Of a stretch of DNA of 64,000 bases, positions 52,116 through 61,083 are shown in pieces; position 1 is the stretch's first letter, and each line of letters opens with the position of its first letter. The position numbers and the translations under genes are program-made. The notes under the pieces are model-generated. The model ran no database searches and had not been told where the DNA came from. It was given only the letters and a program-made list of their open reading frames with translations. The stretch covers positions 1-64,000 of the forward strand of contig CACXCB010000081.1 of NCBI GenBank assembly GCA_902766005.1, read 5' to 3'. Source of the DNA: an uncultured Erysipelotrichaceae bacterium. GTDB taxonomy: Bacteria > Bacillota_I > Bacilli_A > Erysipelotrichales > Erysipelotrichaceae.

Positions 52116-52967
52116 TGTTGATGTCATTGCTTCCTTAACATTATAGTAAAGGATGCCGCATATAACGATCACTGCTCCGACCAAAGACAATCGTCCTAAT
52201 CTTTCTCCATAGAATATGGCCACCAGGACCGGATTTAAGATTGGTTCCAAGGCATTGATTATGGATGCGGTCAAAGGATCCATGATCTTTGTTCCTGTCG
52301 TAAAGAATATATAGGCAAGACCAACCTGTACTGCCCCGAGAAAGAATACGGATAGTAAAACAGGGGTTGAAAAATCTGCTTCATATCTCATTAGAGGAGA
52401 CAGGACAATCCCGCAGATCAGCTGTCCCAAGAATACGGAAGATAATGCATCACCCTTTTCAAAGCTGTTCAGCATAAATACACCTGCATAGAAAACACCT
52501 GAAAGAAGTGCTACAAGATCACCCAGCCATTTGCCTGTGGATAATCCTTCGAAAAAGAAACACAAGATTCCCGCAAAGACAATCAGGATGGATATAATAC
52601 CTGTCCGGTTTGGCCTCTTATGAAAAAACAGGTACATCATGACCATGATCCATATCGGTGCGGTATATTGCAGGATAATGGTATTTCCCGCAGTTGTCAG
52701 CTTGTTGGCAATCGCATACATCGTTGTAACCCCTGCCAGTGAAACAGCCCCCAGCAATACCGTCGGATTGATCTTTAACTTATGTCTTGTCACAAGAAGG
52801 TAGATCCCGATAACAACGCATGCGATCAGGTTTCTTGCACCATTAATCGCTAAAGGATTCCAGGGAATCATCTTCATGAACAATCCTCCGGTCGCAAAGC
52901 AGATGGATGCCATCAGCATCATCACCATGCCAAAACGCCGTATTTCTTTTTCATTTTTCGCATTCAT
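52104..52967 (-). CDS. EamA/DMT-family transporter
   Basis: This 287-residue protein has ten predicted spans in two EamA repeats; the repeat endings include YTAPIWIMVMMYLFF and NALEPILNPVLVAIFYGERLG. The family exports or imports amino acids and metabolites; the substrate is unknown. No Shine-Dalgarno is visible before ATG 52967, and an internal Met (M14) just ahead of the first helix is an alternative start. Confidence 0.85.
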   Translation of the reverse strand: MNAKNEKEIRRFGMVMMLMASICFATGGLFMKMIPWNPLAINGARNLIACVVIGIYLLVTRHKLKINPTVLLGAVSLAGVTTMYAIANKLTTAGNTIILQYTAPIWIMVMMYLFFHKRPNRTGIISILIVFAGILCFFFEGLSTGKWLGDLVALLSGVFYAGVFMLNSFEKGDALSSVFLGQLICGIVLSPLMRYEADFSTPVLLSVFFLGAVQVGLAYIFFTTGTKIMDPLTASIINALEPILNPVLVAIFYGERLGRLSLVGAVIVICGILYYNVKEAMTSTEKG

Positions 52968-53032
52968 AATGCTAATACTTTACTACACTTTAACGGTATT
53001 CACCAGAAAAATGATGAACTTATACGGTACTA

Positions 53033-53061
53033 TTGAAGATTGAAGTCCGAATTCTTATAAT
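53033..53061 (+). promoter_or_regulatory. promoter of the GH43 gene
   Basis: TTGAAG (53033-53038), a 17-bp spacer and consensus TATAAT (53056-53061); AAAGGAG follows before ATG 53096. Confidence 0.75.
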
Positions 53062-53095
53062 AAAACTAACATAATAAAGGAGATTCCGAAGCATC

Positions 53096-54550
53096 ATGAA
53101 AACACAATCTTTTAACCCTTACCTTCCCTCTTGGGAATATGTACCGGATGGTGAGCCGCATGTCTTCGGTGACCGTGTATACCTTTTCGGCAGCCATGAC
53201 CGCTTTAACGGCAACACCTATTGCCTGAACGATTACGTATGCTGGAGTGCGCCTATAGATGATCTTTCCGACTGGAAGTATGAAGGTGTCATTTACCGCG
53301 GAAATCAGGATCCGAATTTTACCATTTATCCAAAACCGGACTTCATGGAGAAGCATACCCTCTATGCACCGGATGTTACCAAAGGTCCCGATGGGAGATA
53401 CTACCTATATTATGCTTTTGATTTTATCGGCATCATCTCTGTTGCTGTTGCAGATAAACCGGAAGGTCCATATGAATTCTATGGCGATGTGCATTATAAG
53501 GATGGAGACCTGTACGGCAAGAAACCGGAAGATGATTTTGCGTTTGATCCTGGTGTATTGACAGATGAGGATGGCAGCGTCTGGCTATATTCCGGATTTG
53601 GCTCGGAAGAGATCATGCGGATGAGCGGCAATCATACATCCGAAACCGGTTGTGACTGTATCGAACTCGAATCAGACATGGTTACCATTAAGACAAACCC
53701 ATGTAAAATCATTCCCGGTCGTGCCAACAGCAAAGGTACACCATTTGAGGGACATGAGTTCTATGAAGCAAGTTCCATCCGCAAGTTTGACGGTGTATAC
53801 TACTTTATCTACTCTTCCATCCTCTCCCATGAGCTTGCCTATGCCTACAGTACAGAAGGTCCGAATAAAGGGTTTGTTTATGGGGGTTCTTTACACTCCA
53901 ACGGCAATATCGGATATAAAGGCAATACAAAAGCTTTGATGTATTGGGGAAACAATCATGGTTCCATTGAAAGAATCAATGGCAAATTTTATATTTTCGG
54001 CCACAGGCAGACCAACTACCATGAATTCTCAAGGCAAGGCATAGCTGAAGAAATTCACATGAATGAAAACAGGCAATTCGAAATGGCAGAGATGACAAGT
54101 TGCGGTCTGAATGGCAAACCTTTAAAAGGAAAAGGCACATACGGCGCAAACATCGCCTGTGTCCTTTACGCAAAAGAAGGCGCATGCAAGATTACGGAAA
54201 TCAAAGATAAAACAAAGCACCCCTGCTTCACACAGACCGGTGAAGACAGAATGTGTGATCCGGATCAGTATATTCACAATCTGAACGATGGCACTGTAGC
54301 AGGATTCAAATACTTTGATTTCGATCAACCCTCAAAGCTGACTGTCTGCATGAAAGCAGAGGCAGAAGGCACCATGGAAGTATATACGGATCTCAATGAA
54401 AATCCTGTCTGCATTATTTCTGTTCTTCCTTCAGAAAACAGAAAGGAATTTACGGCAGAAATAAAACCGGTTCAGGGAACACATGCCCTGTACTTTATCT
54501 GGCGCTCTAAAGGAACAACTGATTTCTTCTCATTTACCATTGCATCATGA
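53096..54550 (+). CDS. glycoside hydrolase family 43 protein (cytoplasmic)
   Basis: The 484-residue protein has a five-blade beta-propeller of GH43 type: NPYLPSWEYVPDGEPHVFGD with the catalytic Asp region, LYAPDVTKGPDGRYYLYYA, and DDFAFDPGVLTDEDGSVWLYSG, then GHEFYEASSIRKFDGVYYFIYS with the likely acid Glu. The last ~120 residues form a separate beta-rich domain. No signal peptide is present, so it acts on imported oligosaccharides, probably xylo- or arabino-configured. It is convergent with the PTS operon, which may supply its substrate (inference). Confidence 0.88.
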   Translation: MKTQSFNPYLPSWEYVPDGEPHVFGDRVYLFGSHDRFNGNTYCLNDYVCWSAPIDDLSDWKYEGVIYRGNQDPNFTIYPKPDFMEKHTLYAPDVTKGPDGRYYLYYAFDFIGIISVAVADKPEGPYEFYGDVHYKDGDLYGKKPEDDFAFDPGVLTDEDGSVWLYSGFGSEEIMRMSGNHTSETGCDCIELESDMVTIKTNPCKIIPGRANSKGTPFEGHEFYEASSIRKFDGVYYFIYSSILSHELAYAYSTEGPNKGFVYGGSLHSNGNIGYKGNTKALMYWGNNHGSIERINGKFYIFGHRQTNYHEFSRQGIAEEIHMNENRQFEMAEMTSCGLNGKPLKGKGTYGANIACVLYAKEGACKITEIKDKTKHPCFTQTGEDRMCDPDQYIHNLNDGTVAGFKYFDFDQPSKLTVCMKAEAEGTMEVYTDLNENPVCIISVLPSENRKEFTAEIKPVQGTHALYFIWRSKGTTDFFSFTIAS

Positions 54551-54551
54551 A

Positions 54552-54577
54552 AAAAGGTCTCAAAACGAGACCTTTTA
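54552..54577. terminator. bidirectional terminator after GH43
   Basis: AAAAGGTCTC (54552-54561) pairs with GAGACCTTTT (54567-54576). Confidence 0.85.
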
Positions 54578-54598
54578 AGAAGCCTGAAGCAGTTTTAA

Positions 54599-54877
54599 TC
54601 ACTCCTTCTCAGCTGCATCCAGTATTTTATTCACATTTGCTGTTCCGTTCTGGATTCCGATATGACATACGGCAGATGCCAGAAGGAACACGATTGCTAT
54701 CAATACGCCGAAAAAGGCAATGAGGCGATTGGGTTTAATACTGAATCCATACCAGGCAATAACAATGCCCAAAGCTGACAGAAGAACCGAAAAATTACGC
54801 CACAGCGCTATGCGCATCAAAGCCATATTCTGCATGCCGGCTTCACGAATCAACATTTCTTTTCGTTCTTTACTCAT
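54599..54877 (-). CDS. small two-helix membrane protein
   Basis: This 92-residue protein has a charged N-terminus and two hydrophobic segments (NFSVLLSALGIVIAWYGFSI and LIAFFGVLIAIVFLLASAV) plus a polar amphipathic tail. AGGA lies 5-9 nt before ATG 54877. It follows the PTS IID gene beyond a terminator hairpin, so expression would rest on read-through or an unseen promoter. No family recognised. Confidence 0.6.
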   Translation of the reverse strand: MSKERKEMLIREAGMQNMALMRIALWRNFSVLLSALGIVIAWYGFSIKPNRLIAFFGVLIAIVFLLASAVCHIGIQNGTANVNKILDAAEKE

Positions 54878-54899
54878 AACTGTCCTGATAAAAAATTTG

Positions 54900-54929
54900 A
54901 AAGGCTGTAGTACACCCGCTACAGCCTTT
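54900..54929 (-). terminator. terminator after the PTS operon
   Basis: AAAGGCTGTAG (54900-54910) pairs with CTACAGCCTTT (54919-54929); a run of six T follows on the minus strand, before the 92-residue ORF. Confidence 0.85.
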
Positions 54930-54971
54930 TCAATTGGAAGAAACAGAAAAGGGAGTTTCTTTTCTTGGATC

Positions 54972-55814
54972 TTAATACGTAAGATTCGGATCAAAGAATC
55001 CAAGCAATACACCCACGAATGCCACCGCAACGAGTAACAGCATTACCTTCAGCGGAGACAAACGCTTCTTAGCCATTAACCACCAGCAGATGATTACGAC
55101 AATCGCTGTCAGAAGACCCGGGAATACGCTGTCCAGTTTTTCCTGAAGAATCATGTATGCTTCACCGGAACTGTTGACCAGCTGGAAGCTTGTCTTAACA
55201 GATACCCATGTTGCAGAAACGGCACCGATGACGATGCCACCGAGTGTAGTAACGGATTCACGGATTGCTTCACCGATATCACCAATTAGGAATTCAACTG
55301 CTTTTGTACCAAGCTCATACCCTTTATAGTACAGAAGCTTCATTCCAAAGTAAGCAAACAGGTTCCATACAATGATATAGAAAATAGCACCAAGCGGAGA
55401 TCCGCCGGCAGACATGCCCATGGCAATACCCAGAAGAATCGGAATGACTGTACCTACAACAAGGGAGTCACCGAGACCGGCGATCGGTCCCATCAAACCG
55501 GCACGCAAGCCGTTGATGGTTTCATCATCGACATCTTCCTGTCCGTTTGCACGAGCTTCTTCGAGACCGGCTGTAATACCGACTACGACAGCACCAAACT
55601 GCGGCTCGGTATTGAAGAATGCGGTATATGTATTCATTGCCTTCGCTTTACGCTCTTCATCACCGGCATAAAGTTCCTCTACCAGAGGCAGCATGGAAAC
55701 CAGGTAACCGAATGTCTGCATGTGCTCCTGAGAGAAGCATGTCAGGTTGCCGTAATACCAGTTATGGAAGCTCTTCGACAACGCTTTCTTTGATAGTTTC
55801 TTTACTTCAGTCAT
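54972..55814 (-). CDS. mannose-family PTS component IID
   Basis: The 280-residue IID subunit has SKKALSKSFHNWYYGNLTCFSQEHMQTFGYLVSMLPL at its start (given in part), GLMGPIAGLGDSLVVGTVIPIL, and C-terminal membrane spans. It forms the membrane sugar channel with IIC. ATG 55814 (1 nt after the IIC stop, with GGAGG upstream) is preferred. Confidence 0.95.
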   Translation of the reverse strand: MTEVKKLSKKALSKSFHNWYYGNLTCFSQEHMQTFGYLVSMLPLVEELYAGDEERKAKAMNTYTAFFNTEPQFGAVVVGITAGLEEARANGQEDVDDETINGLRAGLMGPIAGLGDSLVVGTVIPILLGIAMGMSAGGSPLGAIFYIIVWNLFAYFGMKLLYYKGYELGTKAVEFLIGDIGEAIRESVTTLGGIVIGAVSATWVSVKTSFQLVNSSGEAYMILQEKLDSVFPGLLTAIVVIICWWLMAKKRLSPLKVMLLLVAVAFVGVLLGFFDPNLTY

Positions 55815-55815
55815 C

Positions 55816-56661
55816 TTAGATATCCTCCTCGTCATCATCAAAATCGGCAGCCCCTGCCGCAGCTGGTTTCCTCAGCTGGAGCAGTTTCAGTTTATAGATA
55901 ATGATTGCGAACATGCCGGCAACAACTGTTGCAGATACAAGGTTGATTCCCATGGAAGCTGCCAGTGTAAATCCGAACAGATAAGGGATAAAATCCGTAA
56001 CATTTCTGACAATCTGCTTCAACAGGATTGCAATACCTACACAAGGCAGAAGTGAACCGACTGTAAACAATGTCTTCATGGCCATGCCGTCCATCGGCAA
56101 AGCAACTTTGATTGCTTCAACAACGCTTGCACCGAGCTTACACATGATGACTGTAGGAATCAGTGAGAATACGATATGAGAAATCCACGGCAAACCCATA
56201 TCAACAAGATACAGCTTGTTGTAATCTCTCTTTTCAACTGCTGCCCAGCCAACATGCTGCCATAAGAGGTTCATTGTAGCTGTGCCGTAGAATAAGACAG
56301 TACCGACTGTACCAACCATGGTTCCGAAAGAAGTAGCCAATGCTGCACCGTCAGCAGAAGATGCTTCAAGGCCATAGCTCTTCAGAGCAACCATTGCTAA
56401 CGGAATACCGATATAAGAAACTGCACGCACGTCAGCGGATACGGTTCCGCCCGGAGTAACCAATGCAATATACACAACCTGCATTGCCGTACCAACCATG
56501 ATGCCGGTCGGAATATCACCGAGAATAATACCGCAGACAAGTCCGCCGATCAGCGGTCTTCCCAAAGTATAGTTACCGATGGAAGTGCCGCCGAGACCAG
56601 GCATACTTGAAAGGGATGCAAACAAGCCAAGCAGGATTGCTTGGAACCAGCTTATTGTCAT
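55816..56661 (-). CDS. mannose-family PTS component IIC
   Basis: The 281-residue polytopic permease subunit has GRPLIGGLVCGIILGDIPTG and MVGTAMQVVYIALVTPGG, typical of the Man/fructose/sorbose class, with an acidic C-terminal tail (DFDDDEEDI). It lies between IIB and IID in the usual A-B-C-D order. Confidence 0.95.
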   Translation of the reverse strand: MTISWFQAILLGLFASLSSMPGLGGTSIGNYTLGRPLIGGLVCGIILGDIPTGIMVGTAMQVVYIALVTPGGTVSADVRAVSYIGIPLAMVALKSYGLEASSADGAALATSFGTMVGTVGTVLFYGTATMNLLWQHVGWAAVEKRDYNKLYLVDMGLPWISHIVFSLIPTVIMCKLGASVVEAIKVALPMDGMAMKTLFTVGSLLPCVGIAILLKQIVRNVTDFIPYLFGFTLAASMGINLVSATVVAGMFAIIIYKLKLLQLRKPAAAGAADFDDDEEDI

Positions 56662-56689
56662 AATTTTCTATCTCCTCTTTTTATAAAAA

Positions 56690-57190
56690 TCAGTCATTAA
56701 ATCCGAAACGGGAACGGAATTTTGTCCAGTTACCGATTGCCTCTTCTTTCAGAAGGGCAAATTCAACTTCATAGCCAGCCTTCATAATCTTTTCCAAAGC
56801 TTCAGCTTCTTCCTGGGTGATGGACTGGTTATTTCCGAGTTTTGTAGCACCCGGTCTGTCATTGCAAGGACCGATGATGACAGTCTTTACATCACTTGGC
56901 TGGAAACCCTGTTCAACAAGAATCTTTTCCATGTCAATCGGATTCTTTGTGATCAGGAAGTAATTATCTTTGGAAGCGAGCACTTTTGCACTCTTTTCCT
57001 TAAACTCATCGAGCGACCAGACAAATGTCTTTTTGCCGGATGCGCTCTTATATGCGGACTTGAGGACAGGGTTCTTGGCAGCTGCATTATTTACAGCGAT
57101 CAATCCGTCACATGGATATTCAAGAGCCCATCTTGTACATGTCTGACCGTGAATCATGCGGTCATCAACTCTTACAAATGATACTGACAT
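56690..57190 (-). CDS. mannose-family PTS component IIB
   Basis: The 166-residue cytoplasmic phosphocarrier has the phosphorylated His in FVRVDDRMIHGQTCTRW and the interaction region KTVIIGPCNDRPGATKL. It receives phosphate from IIA and passes it to the sugar entering through IIC/IID. Confidence 0.95.
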   Translation of the reverse strand: MSVSFVRVDDRMIHGQTCTRWALEYPCDGLIAVNNAAAKNPVLKSAYKSASGKKTFVWSLDEFKEKSAKVLASKDNYFLITKNPIDMEKILVEQGFQPSDVKTVIIGPCNDRPGATKLGNNQSITQEEAEALEKIMKAGYEVEFALLKEEAIGNWTKFRSRFGFND

Positions 57191-57209
57191 TATTTTTCTC
57201 CTTCATCTT

Positions 57210-57644
57210 TTAAATATCGTCGCTCTCTTCATTATCAGCGACTGTAAATTCCTGAATCATTTCCTTTGCCTCAGGCAGCATGGTGTTTCTGACATGTTCT
57301 GCAAGATTATCTGCAAAATCCTTTGTCAGAATTGTACTCAGTACAAGCGGAAGATTCATTCCGCCTGCCATGACTGTCCTGTCAAGAAAACCCATTTCAG
57401 CAATTACATTGGCAGCTGTTGTAAGCGGTGATCCGCCGACAATGTCACCAAACAAAACAATCTCGTCATCATCCTTGACATTTGCCAGGACTTCTTTGAC
57501 ATTTTCCGCAAATTCATCCGCTCCCATGCCGTTCTTCAGGCTTGTGGAGAAGACATCTTCACGGGCAGATCCGGCCAGCATTTCGATGGCTTTGTGCAAG
57601 CCCGGTGCAAATTCACCATGGCTGACAAGTAGTACATACCTCAT
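57210..57644 (-). CDS. mannose-family PTS component IIA
   Basis: The 144-residue EIIA of the Man family has the active His in LLVSHGEFAPGL and LFGDIVGGSPLTTAANV. It is the first gene of the PTS operon. A sigma-A promoter lies directly upstream, and no sigma-54 element or LevR-type activator gene is seen. Confidence 0.95.
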   Translation of the reverse strand: MRYVLLVSHGEFAPGLHKAIEMLAGSAREDVFSTSLKNGMGADEFAENVKEVLANVKDDDEIVLFGDIVGGSPLTTAANVIAEMGFLDRTVMAGGMNLPLVLSTILTKDFADNLAEHVRNTMLPEAKEMIQEFTVADNEESDDI

Positions 57645-57674
57645 TAAAATTCCCCTTTCTTTTCTGTTGGTTTC

Positions 57675-57703
57675 ATCATATTAAAGCGTGAAAGTGGTTA
57701 CAA
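57675..57703 (-). promoter_or_regulatory. promoter of the PTS operon
   Basis: TTGTAA (57698-57703), a 17-bp spacer and TATGAT (57675-57680). Farther upstream, TGTCATGTCGATTGATG (57737-57753, minus) shares TGTCATGT with the inverted repeat ahead of the sensory operon. Confidence 0.7.
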
Positions 57704-57749
57704 GTGTCCCTCATCATCCCTGTTTATTACAAAAAACATCAATCGACAT

Positions 57750-57781
57750 GACAAAAATAACTGCACGGAATGTGCAGTTAT
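57750..57781 (-). terminator. terminator of the sensory operon
   Basis: ATAACTGCAC (57757-57766) pairs with GTGCAGTTAT (57772-57781); the minus strand continues with TTTTTG. Confidence 0.85.
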
Positions 57782-57791
57782 CAGATCTTAT

Positions 57792-59093
57792 TTATTTCTT
57801 CAGATATTGATTGATTTCCCTTTGTACGCTGATTAAATCCTCTATGTTGAATGTGTCCGTGTTAATCATTTCCGATACGGCAGTATCCGCCATATTCATC
57901 GCATGTTCATAGCCTGAGAAATACGGAGTCACAACCGCTGATGACATAATGTCATGAATCATGTCCCTGTCAAAAACTATGCCTCCCGGAATTTTATCTT
58001 TCATCAGGGCAACAATTTCCGGATCTTCCGCCACCGAAATCAAAGGAGATATGCCGGATGAAAACACACTCAGGCTTTTCTGGATTTCTTTATCACTGCT
58101 TAACAGTTTTGTAAACTCCCACGCAGCTTCCTTATTCCGTGTTCTGGAACTGATTCCCAGCAGCATTGTATGGAGCTCGGAGGAATTGCCTCCGGCCTTC
58201 CCTGAAGGCATTGTAGTACCGTCCCAGTCAAAGCCGGAATAAACTTTCACTCTCCAGGGATACGGCTGGTATGCCCTGTACTCGGAATACAGAAACGGCC
58301 GAAACGCTACATTTCCGATGTCAAAATCTCTTGCGGTAACCATGTATCCTTCGTTTAAATCATTGATTTTTTTGGCGAACTGAATAGCATCTGCCACTTC
58401 GGGACTTGTCAGAAGGCACTGGCTTTTATCCCCCGAAAACAACGATGTACCGTTTGCGTATAATGCATTCAGCCATGTGTAATCATAAGCACCGTATCGA
58501 TGGTTATCAACATCTGTCACTTCTTTGCAGATATCGTAAAAATCATCCCACGTCCAGTCGCTCTTTGGAAAAGCAATCCCGTTTTCCTCCAGAATTGTCT
58601 TATTGACAAACATAATTGTCGGAACATTTTCCTGAGGCAATGCATACTGGATATCATTATATTCGCCGGCTTTCAGACACGGCTCATAGTAATCCGTCCT
58701 GTCAAATGTACCGTCTACCCGGATCATCTCATCGAGATCAGCCAATGCCCCGCTCGAAGCCAGCAGACTGAAATCCTCCGGAAGAACAAAATATAGATCC
58801 GGTTCCTGTCCGAGCATAATCTGTTCGATCAGCCATTCACTGTAATCATCCGAACTGATTCCGCTTGTATACTCCACTTTTATATTCGGATGCATTTCTT
58901 CAAATCTTTCAATAGCCATATCCAGAATATGATAGCAGTCCGCATTAGGCGTATCCCAATAACTGCCGGAATACACACCGACTTTCAGCACATAGGACTC
59001 ATTGCTCTGATTCAGCCAGTATGATCCTGCTATCATGATGAAAACAACACCTATCAGAATCAGTCTTGAAAAGATCTTCTCCCATCTCTTCAT
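57792..59093 (-). CDS. membrane-tethered extracellular solute-binding protein (family 1-like)
   Basis: The 433-residue protein resembles sugar-binding proteins of ABC importers (MHPNIKVEYTSGISSDDYSEW, LMLGQEPDLYF-like IMLGQEPDLYF, KSDWTWDDFYDICKEV, AAWEFTKLLSS). It has an uncleaved N-terminal helix (residues ~10-28) and no lipobox, so it is anchored rather than released. There is no ABC permease or ATPase nearby. It starts 3 nt after the response regulator stop, so it probably takes part in sensing, not transport (inference). Confidence 0.82.
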   Translation of the reverse strand: MKRWEKIFSRLILIGVVFIMIAGSYWLNQSNESYVLKVGVYSGSYWDTPNADCYHILDMAIERFEEMHPNIKVEYTSGISSDDYSEWLIEQIMLGQEPDLYFVLPEDFSLLASSGALADLDEMIRVDGTFDRTDYYEPCLKAGEYNDIQYALPQENVPTIMFVNKTILEENGIAFPKSDWTWDDFYDICKEVTDVDNHRYGAYDYTWLNALYANGTSLFSGDKSQCLLTSPEVADAIQFAKKINDLNEGYMVTARDFDIGNVAFRPFLYSEYRAYQPYPWRVKVYSGFDWDGTTMPSGKAGGNSSELHTMLLGISSRTRNKEAAWEFTKLLSSDKEIQKSLSVFSSGISPLISVAEDPEIVALMKDKIPGGIVFDRDMIHDIMSSAVVTPYFSGYEHAMNMADTAVSEMINTDTFNIEDLISVQREINQYLKK

Positions 59094-59096
59094 AAC

Positions 59097-59750
59097 TCAG
59101 CCCAGCATGCCTTTTTGTACTGCCCAGATTGCCAGTTGTGTACGATCGTGAAGATTGAGTTTTGCCAGGGATGAACTGATGTAATTTCTGACGGTACCGG
59201 GCGACAGAAACAAAGATTCACTGATTTCTTTATTTGTCATGCCTCTTCCCACAGCTTGTATGACCCTGATTTCTCCTTCGCTCAGCCGGTCAATCAGCTC
59301 GTCATCACGAATAATATTGACACGACTGGCCATTTCGGAAAATTGTTTGATCACTTTTGTGGCTATTTCCGGATTGATCATCGCACCACCGTTGACGGCC
59401 AGTTTAATCGCTTCATTCAGCTCTGACTTTGAACATCCCTTTAGCAGATAACCGCTGGCACCGTACTTCAATGCTCCATACACATAGGCGTCATCATTAA
59501 ACGTTGTCAAAACGATCACCTTGATTTCAGGATAGCTGTTTTTGATCAGCCTTGTGCCCTCCACCCCGTCTTTGTCAGGCATGCGTATATCCATGAGTAC
59601 AACATCCGGTTTATTCTTTTTGATGCTTTCAAATGCTTCATCCACACTCTTTACGGCTTCGGTCACTTCAACCGAGGGAAAAGATTTTACGATGATAAAA
59701 AGAGATTCACATATCAATTCCTGATCATCCACAATCAACACTTTAATCAT
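59097..59750 (-). CDS. NarL/LuxR-type response regulator
   Basis: The 217-residue regulator has an intact receiver (VLIVDDQELI acidic pair, phosphoacceptor Asp in DVVLMDIRMPDKDG, TTFND switch Thr, GCSKSEL Lys) and a C-terminal LuxR helix-turn-helix (LSEGEIRVIQAVGRGMTNKE, FLSPGTVRNYISSSLAKL). The start at 59750 with AGGAGG upstream lies inside the kinase gene end. It is the cognate partner of the upstream kinase. Confidence 0.95.
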   Translation of the reverse strand: MIKVLIVDDQELICESLFIIVKSFPSVEVTEAVKSVDEAFESIKKNKPDVVLMDIRMPDKDGVEGTRLIKNSYPEIKVIVLTTFNDDAYVYGALKYGASGYLLKGCSKSELNEAIKLAVNGGAMINPEIATKVIKQFSEMASRVNIIRDDELIDRLSEGEIRVIQAVGRGMTNKEISESLFLSPGTVRNYISSSLAKLNLHDRTQLAIWAVQKGMLG

Positions 59751-61083
59751 ATGATTCCTCCTGATTTCTCTTGCGCACCGGCAATGATGCAATCACATAA
59801 AACCCCTGATTGCCATCCTGCGGATCATCCATGCGATTCCCGTATGTCAATGAACCGCTCAAAAGCTCCAGCCTTTCCTGCATATGCCTTAGTCCGAATC
59901 CTTCATTCACTTTTTCACATCCGCTGCCGTCATCACGAATATCCAAGGTAAGAACATCCTCATGGCGGCGGATCATAATACGGATTAAACCGGCATGGCC
60001 ATGCCTGACGGAATTTGTCATGCATTCCTGAATAATCCTGTACAACGTGTCCTCTTCATCCAATGCAAATTCCAGTTTTCCTGCCAGCTGCTCATAGATA
60101 ATCACCGCAGAAGTGGTTTTCTGAAATTTGGCAATCATTTCCCTCAAAGTCAGATCCAGTCCATGTTCTTTTAAAGAATCAGGCCGCAACGCCTCTATGG
60201 AAGCGCGTATATCATCCAGCCCCTCTCGTGCGGACTGGGTGACCGCTTCCAGTTTTATTTTCGATGCTGCCGGATCCTCATCAAACAGCATCAATGAAGC
60301 TTCCGATCCCAGGACAATCTTTGTCAACGTATGTCCAAGCGTATCATGAATTTCCCTGGCAAGCCTGTTTCTTTCACGGATTTCAGCCATTCGTTCAAGT
60401 TCCAGGGCGAAATCACGCAATTTCAGATTTGCCTGCTTCAGTTGTTTATTCAGTCCACTGATTCTTTCATTTTCCGCTTTCTGGGATGTAAACAGCTGAA
60501 CCATATAATAAATAAACAGGACGACATTCTCGGATATGAGTATGTTTTCGGAAACTAGAAGCCAGACACGGACCGGTTTTGCATAATAATTAATCCATGA
60601 TGCAAAAGGTATTCTTGTGGATGAAAACGGAAGAATGCCGTAAGTGCCAAGAACAAACACAAATGCGAGCACCACCATCAGAATCGCCCTTCGCCAGTTG
60701 CCCTTAACGTAGTTAACCAGATCCGCCAGGACAACTAATGCAATTCCCGAATAGTAGTAATTCAAGCCTTCAATAATCAAAGCACAAAGAATCATTTCAA
60801 TGATGCAAAAGCTTAAACGGATACCGGGATTGGAATTGACAAAGTGATTTTTTTCCACACTGACATACAGTAAAACAAAATACAGCAGCAATGTCATGAC
60901 AGGCATTCGCCAGGGATTCTGTGGCATGATGCCTATGCCGTCAAAAAACGAATATGCCTGAAAATGGGACACAATCCTGTATGCAGTCACAACTGATATC
61001 AGATTATAGAAGATAATGATGATCAGATTGAGAAAATACATTTCCCGTATGATTCTGTGAAGATCGGCATTGCTCAGCATCAT
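59743..61083 (-). CDS. NarL-group sensor histidine kinase
   Basis: The 446-residue kinase has about six N-terminal membrane spans without a sizeable extracellular domain, a coiled coil, the HisKA_3 motif EIHDTLGHTLTKIV with the phospho-His, and an HATPase domain (ECMTNSVRHG, DDGSGC, GFGLRHMQERLELLSG). Lacking its own sensor domain, it likely reads the tethered binding proteins encoded on both sides. The start at 61083 overlaps the upstream gene (ATGA). Confidence 0.93.
   Translation of the reverse strand: MMLSNADLHRIIREMYFLNLIIIIFYNLISVVTAYRIVSHFQAYSFFDGIGIMPQNPWRMPVMTLLLYFVLLYVSVEKNHFVNSNPGIRLSFCIIEMILCALIIEGLNYYYSGIALVVLADLVNYVKGNWRRAILMVVLAFVFVLGTYGILPFSSTRIPFASWINYYAKPVRVWLLVSENILISENVVLFIYYMVQLFTSQKAENERISGLNKQLKQANLKLRDFALELERMAEIRERNRLAREIHDTLGHTLTKIVLGSEASLMLFDEDPAASKIKLEAVTQSAREGLDDIRASIEALRPDSLKEHGLDLTLREMIAKFQKTTSAVIIYEQLAGKLEFALDEEDTLYRIIQECMTNSVRHGHAGLIRIMIRRHEDVLTLDIRDDGSGCEKVNEGFGLRHMQERLELLSGSLTYGNRMDDPQDGNQGFYVIASLPVRKRNQEESYD

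Noticed and set aside
57645-57760. Sigma-54 promoter for the mannose-family PTS
   Set aside because: No GG-N10-GC element found and no LevR-type activator gene; a sigma-A promoter is clear.
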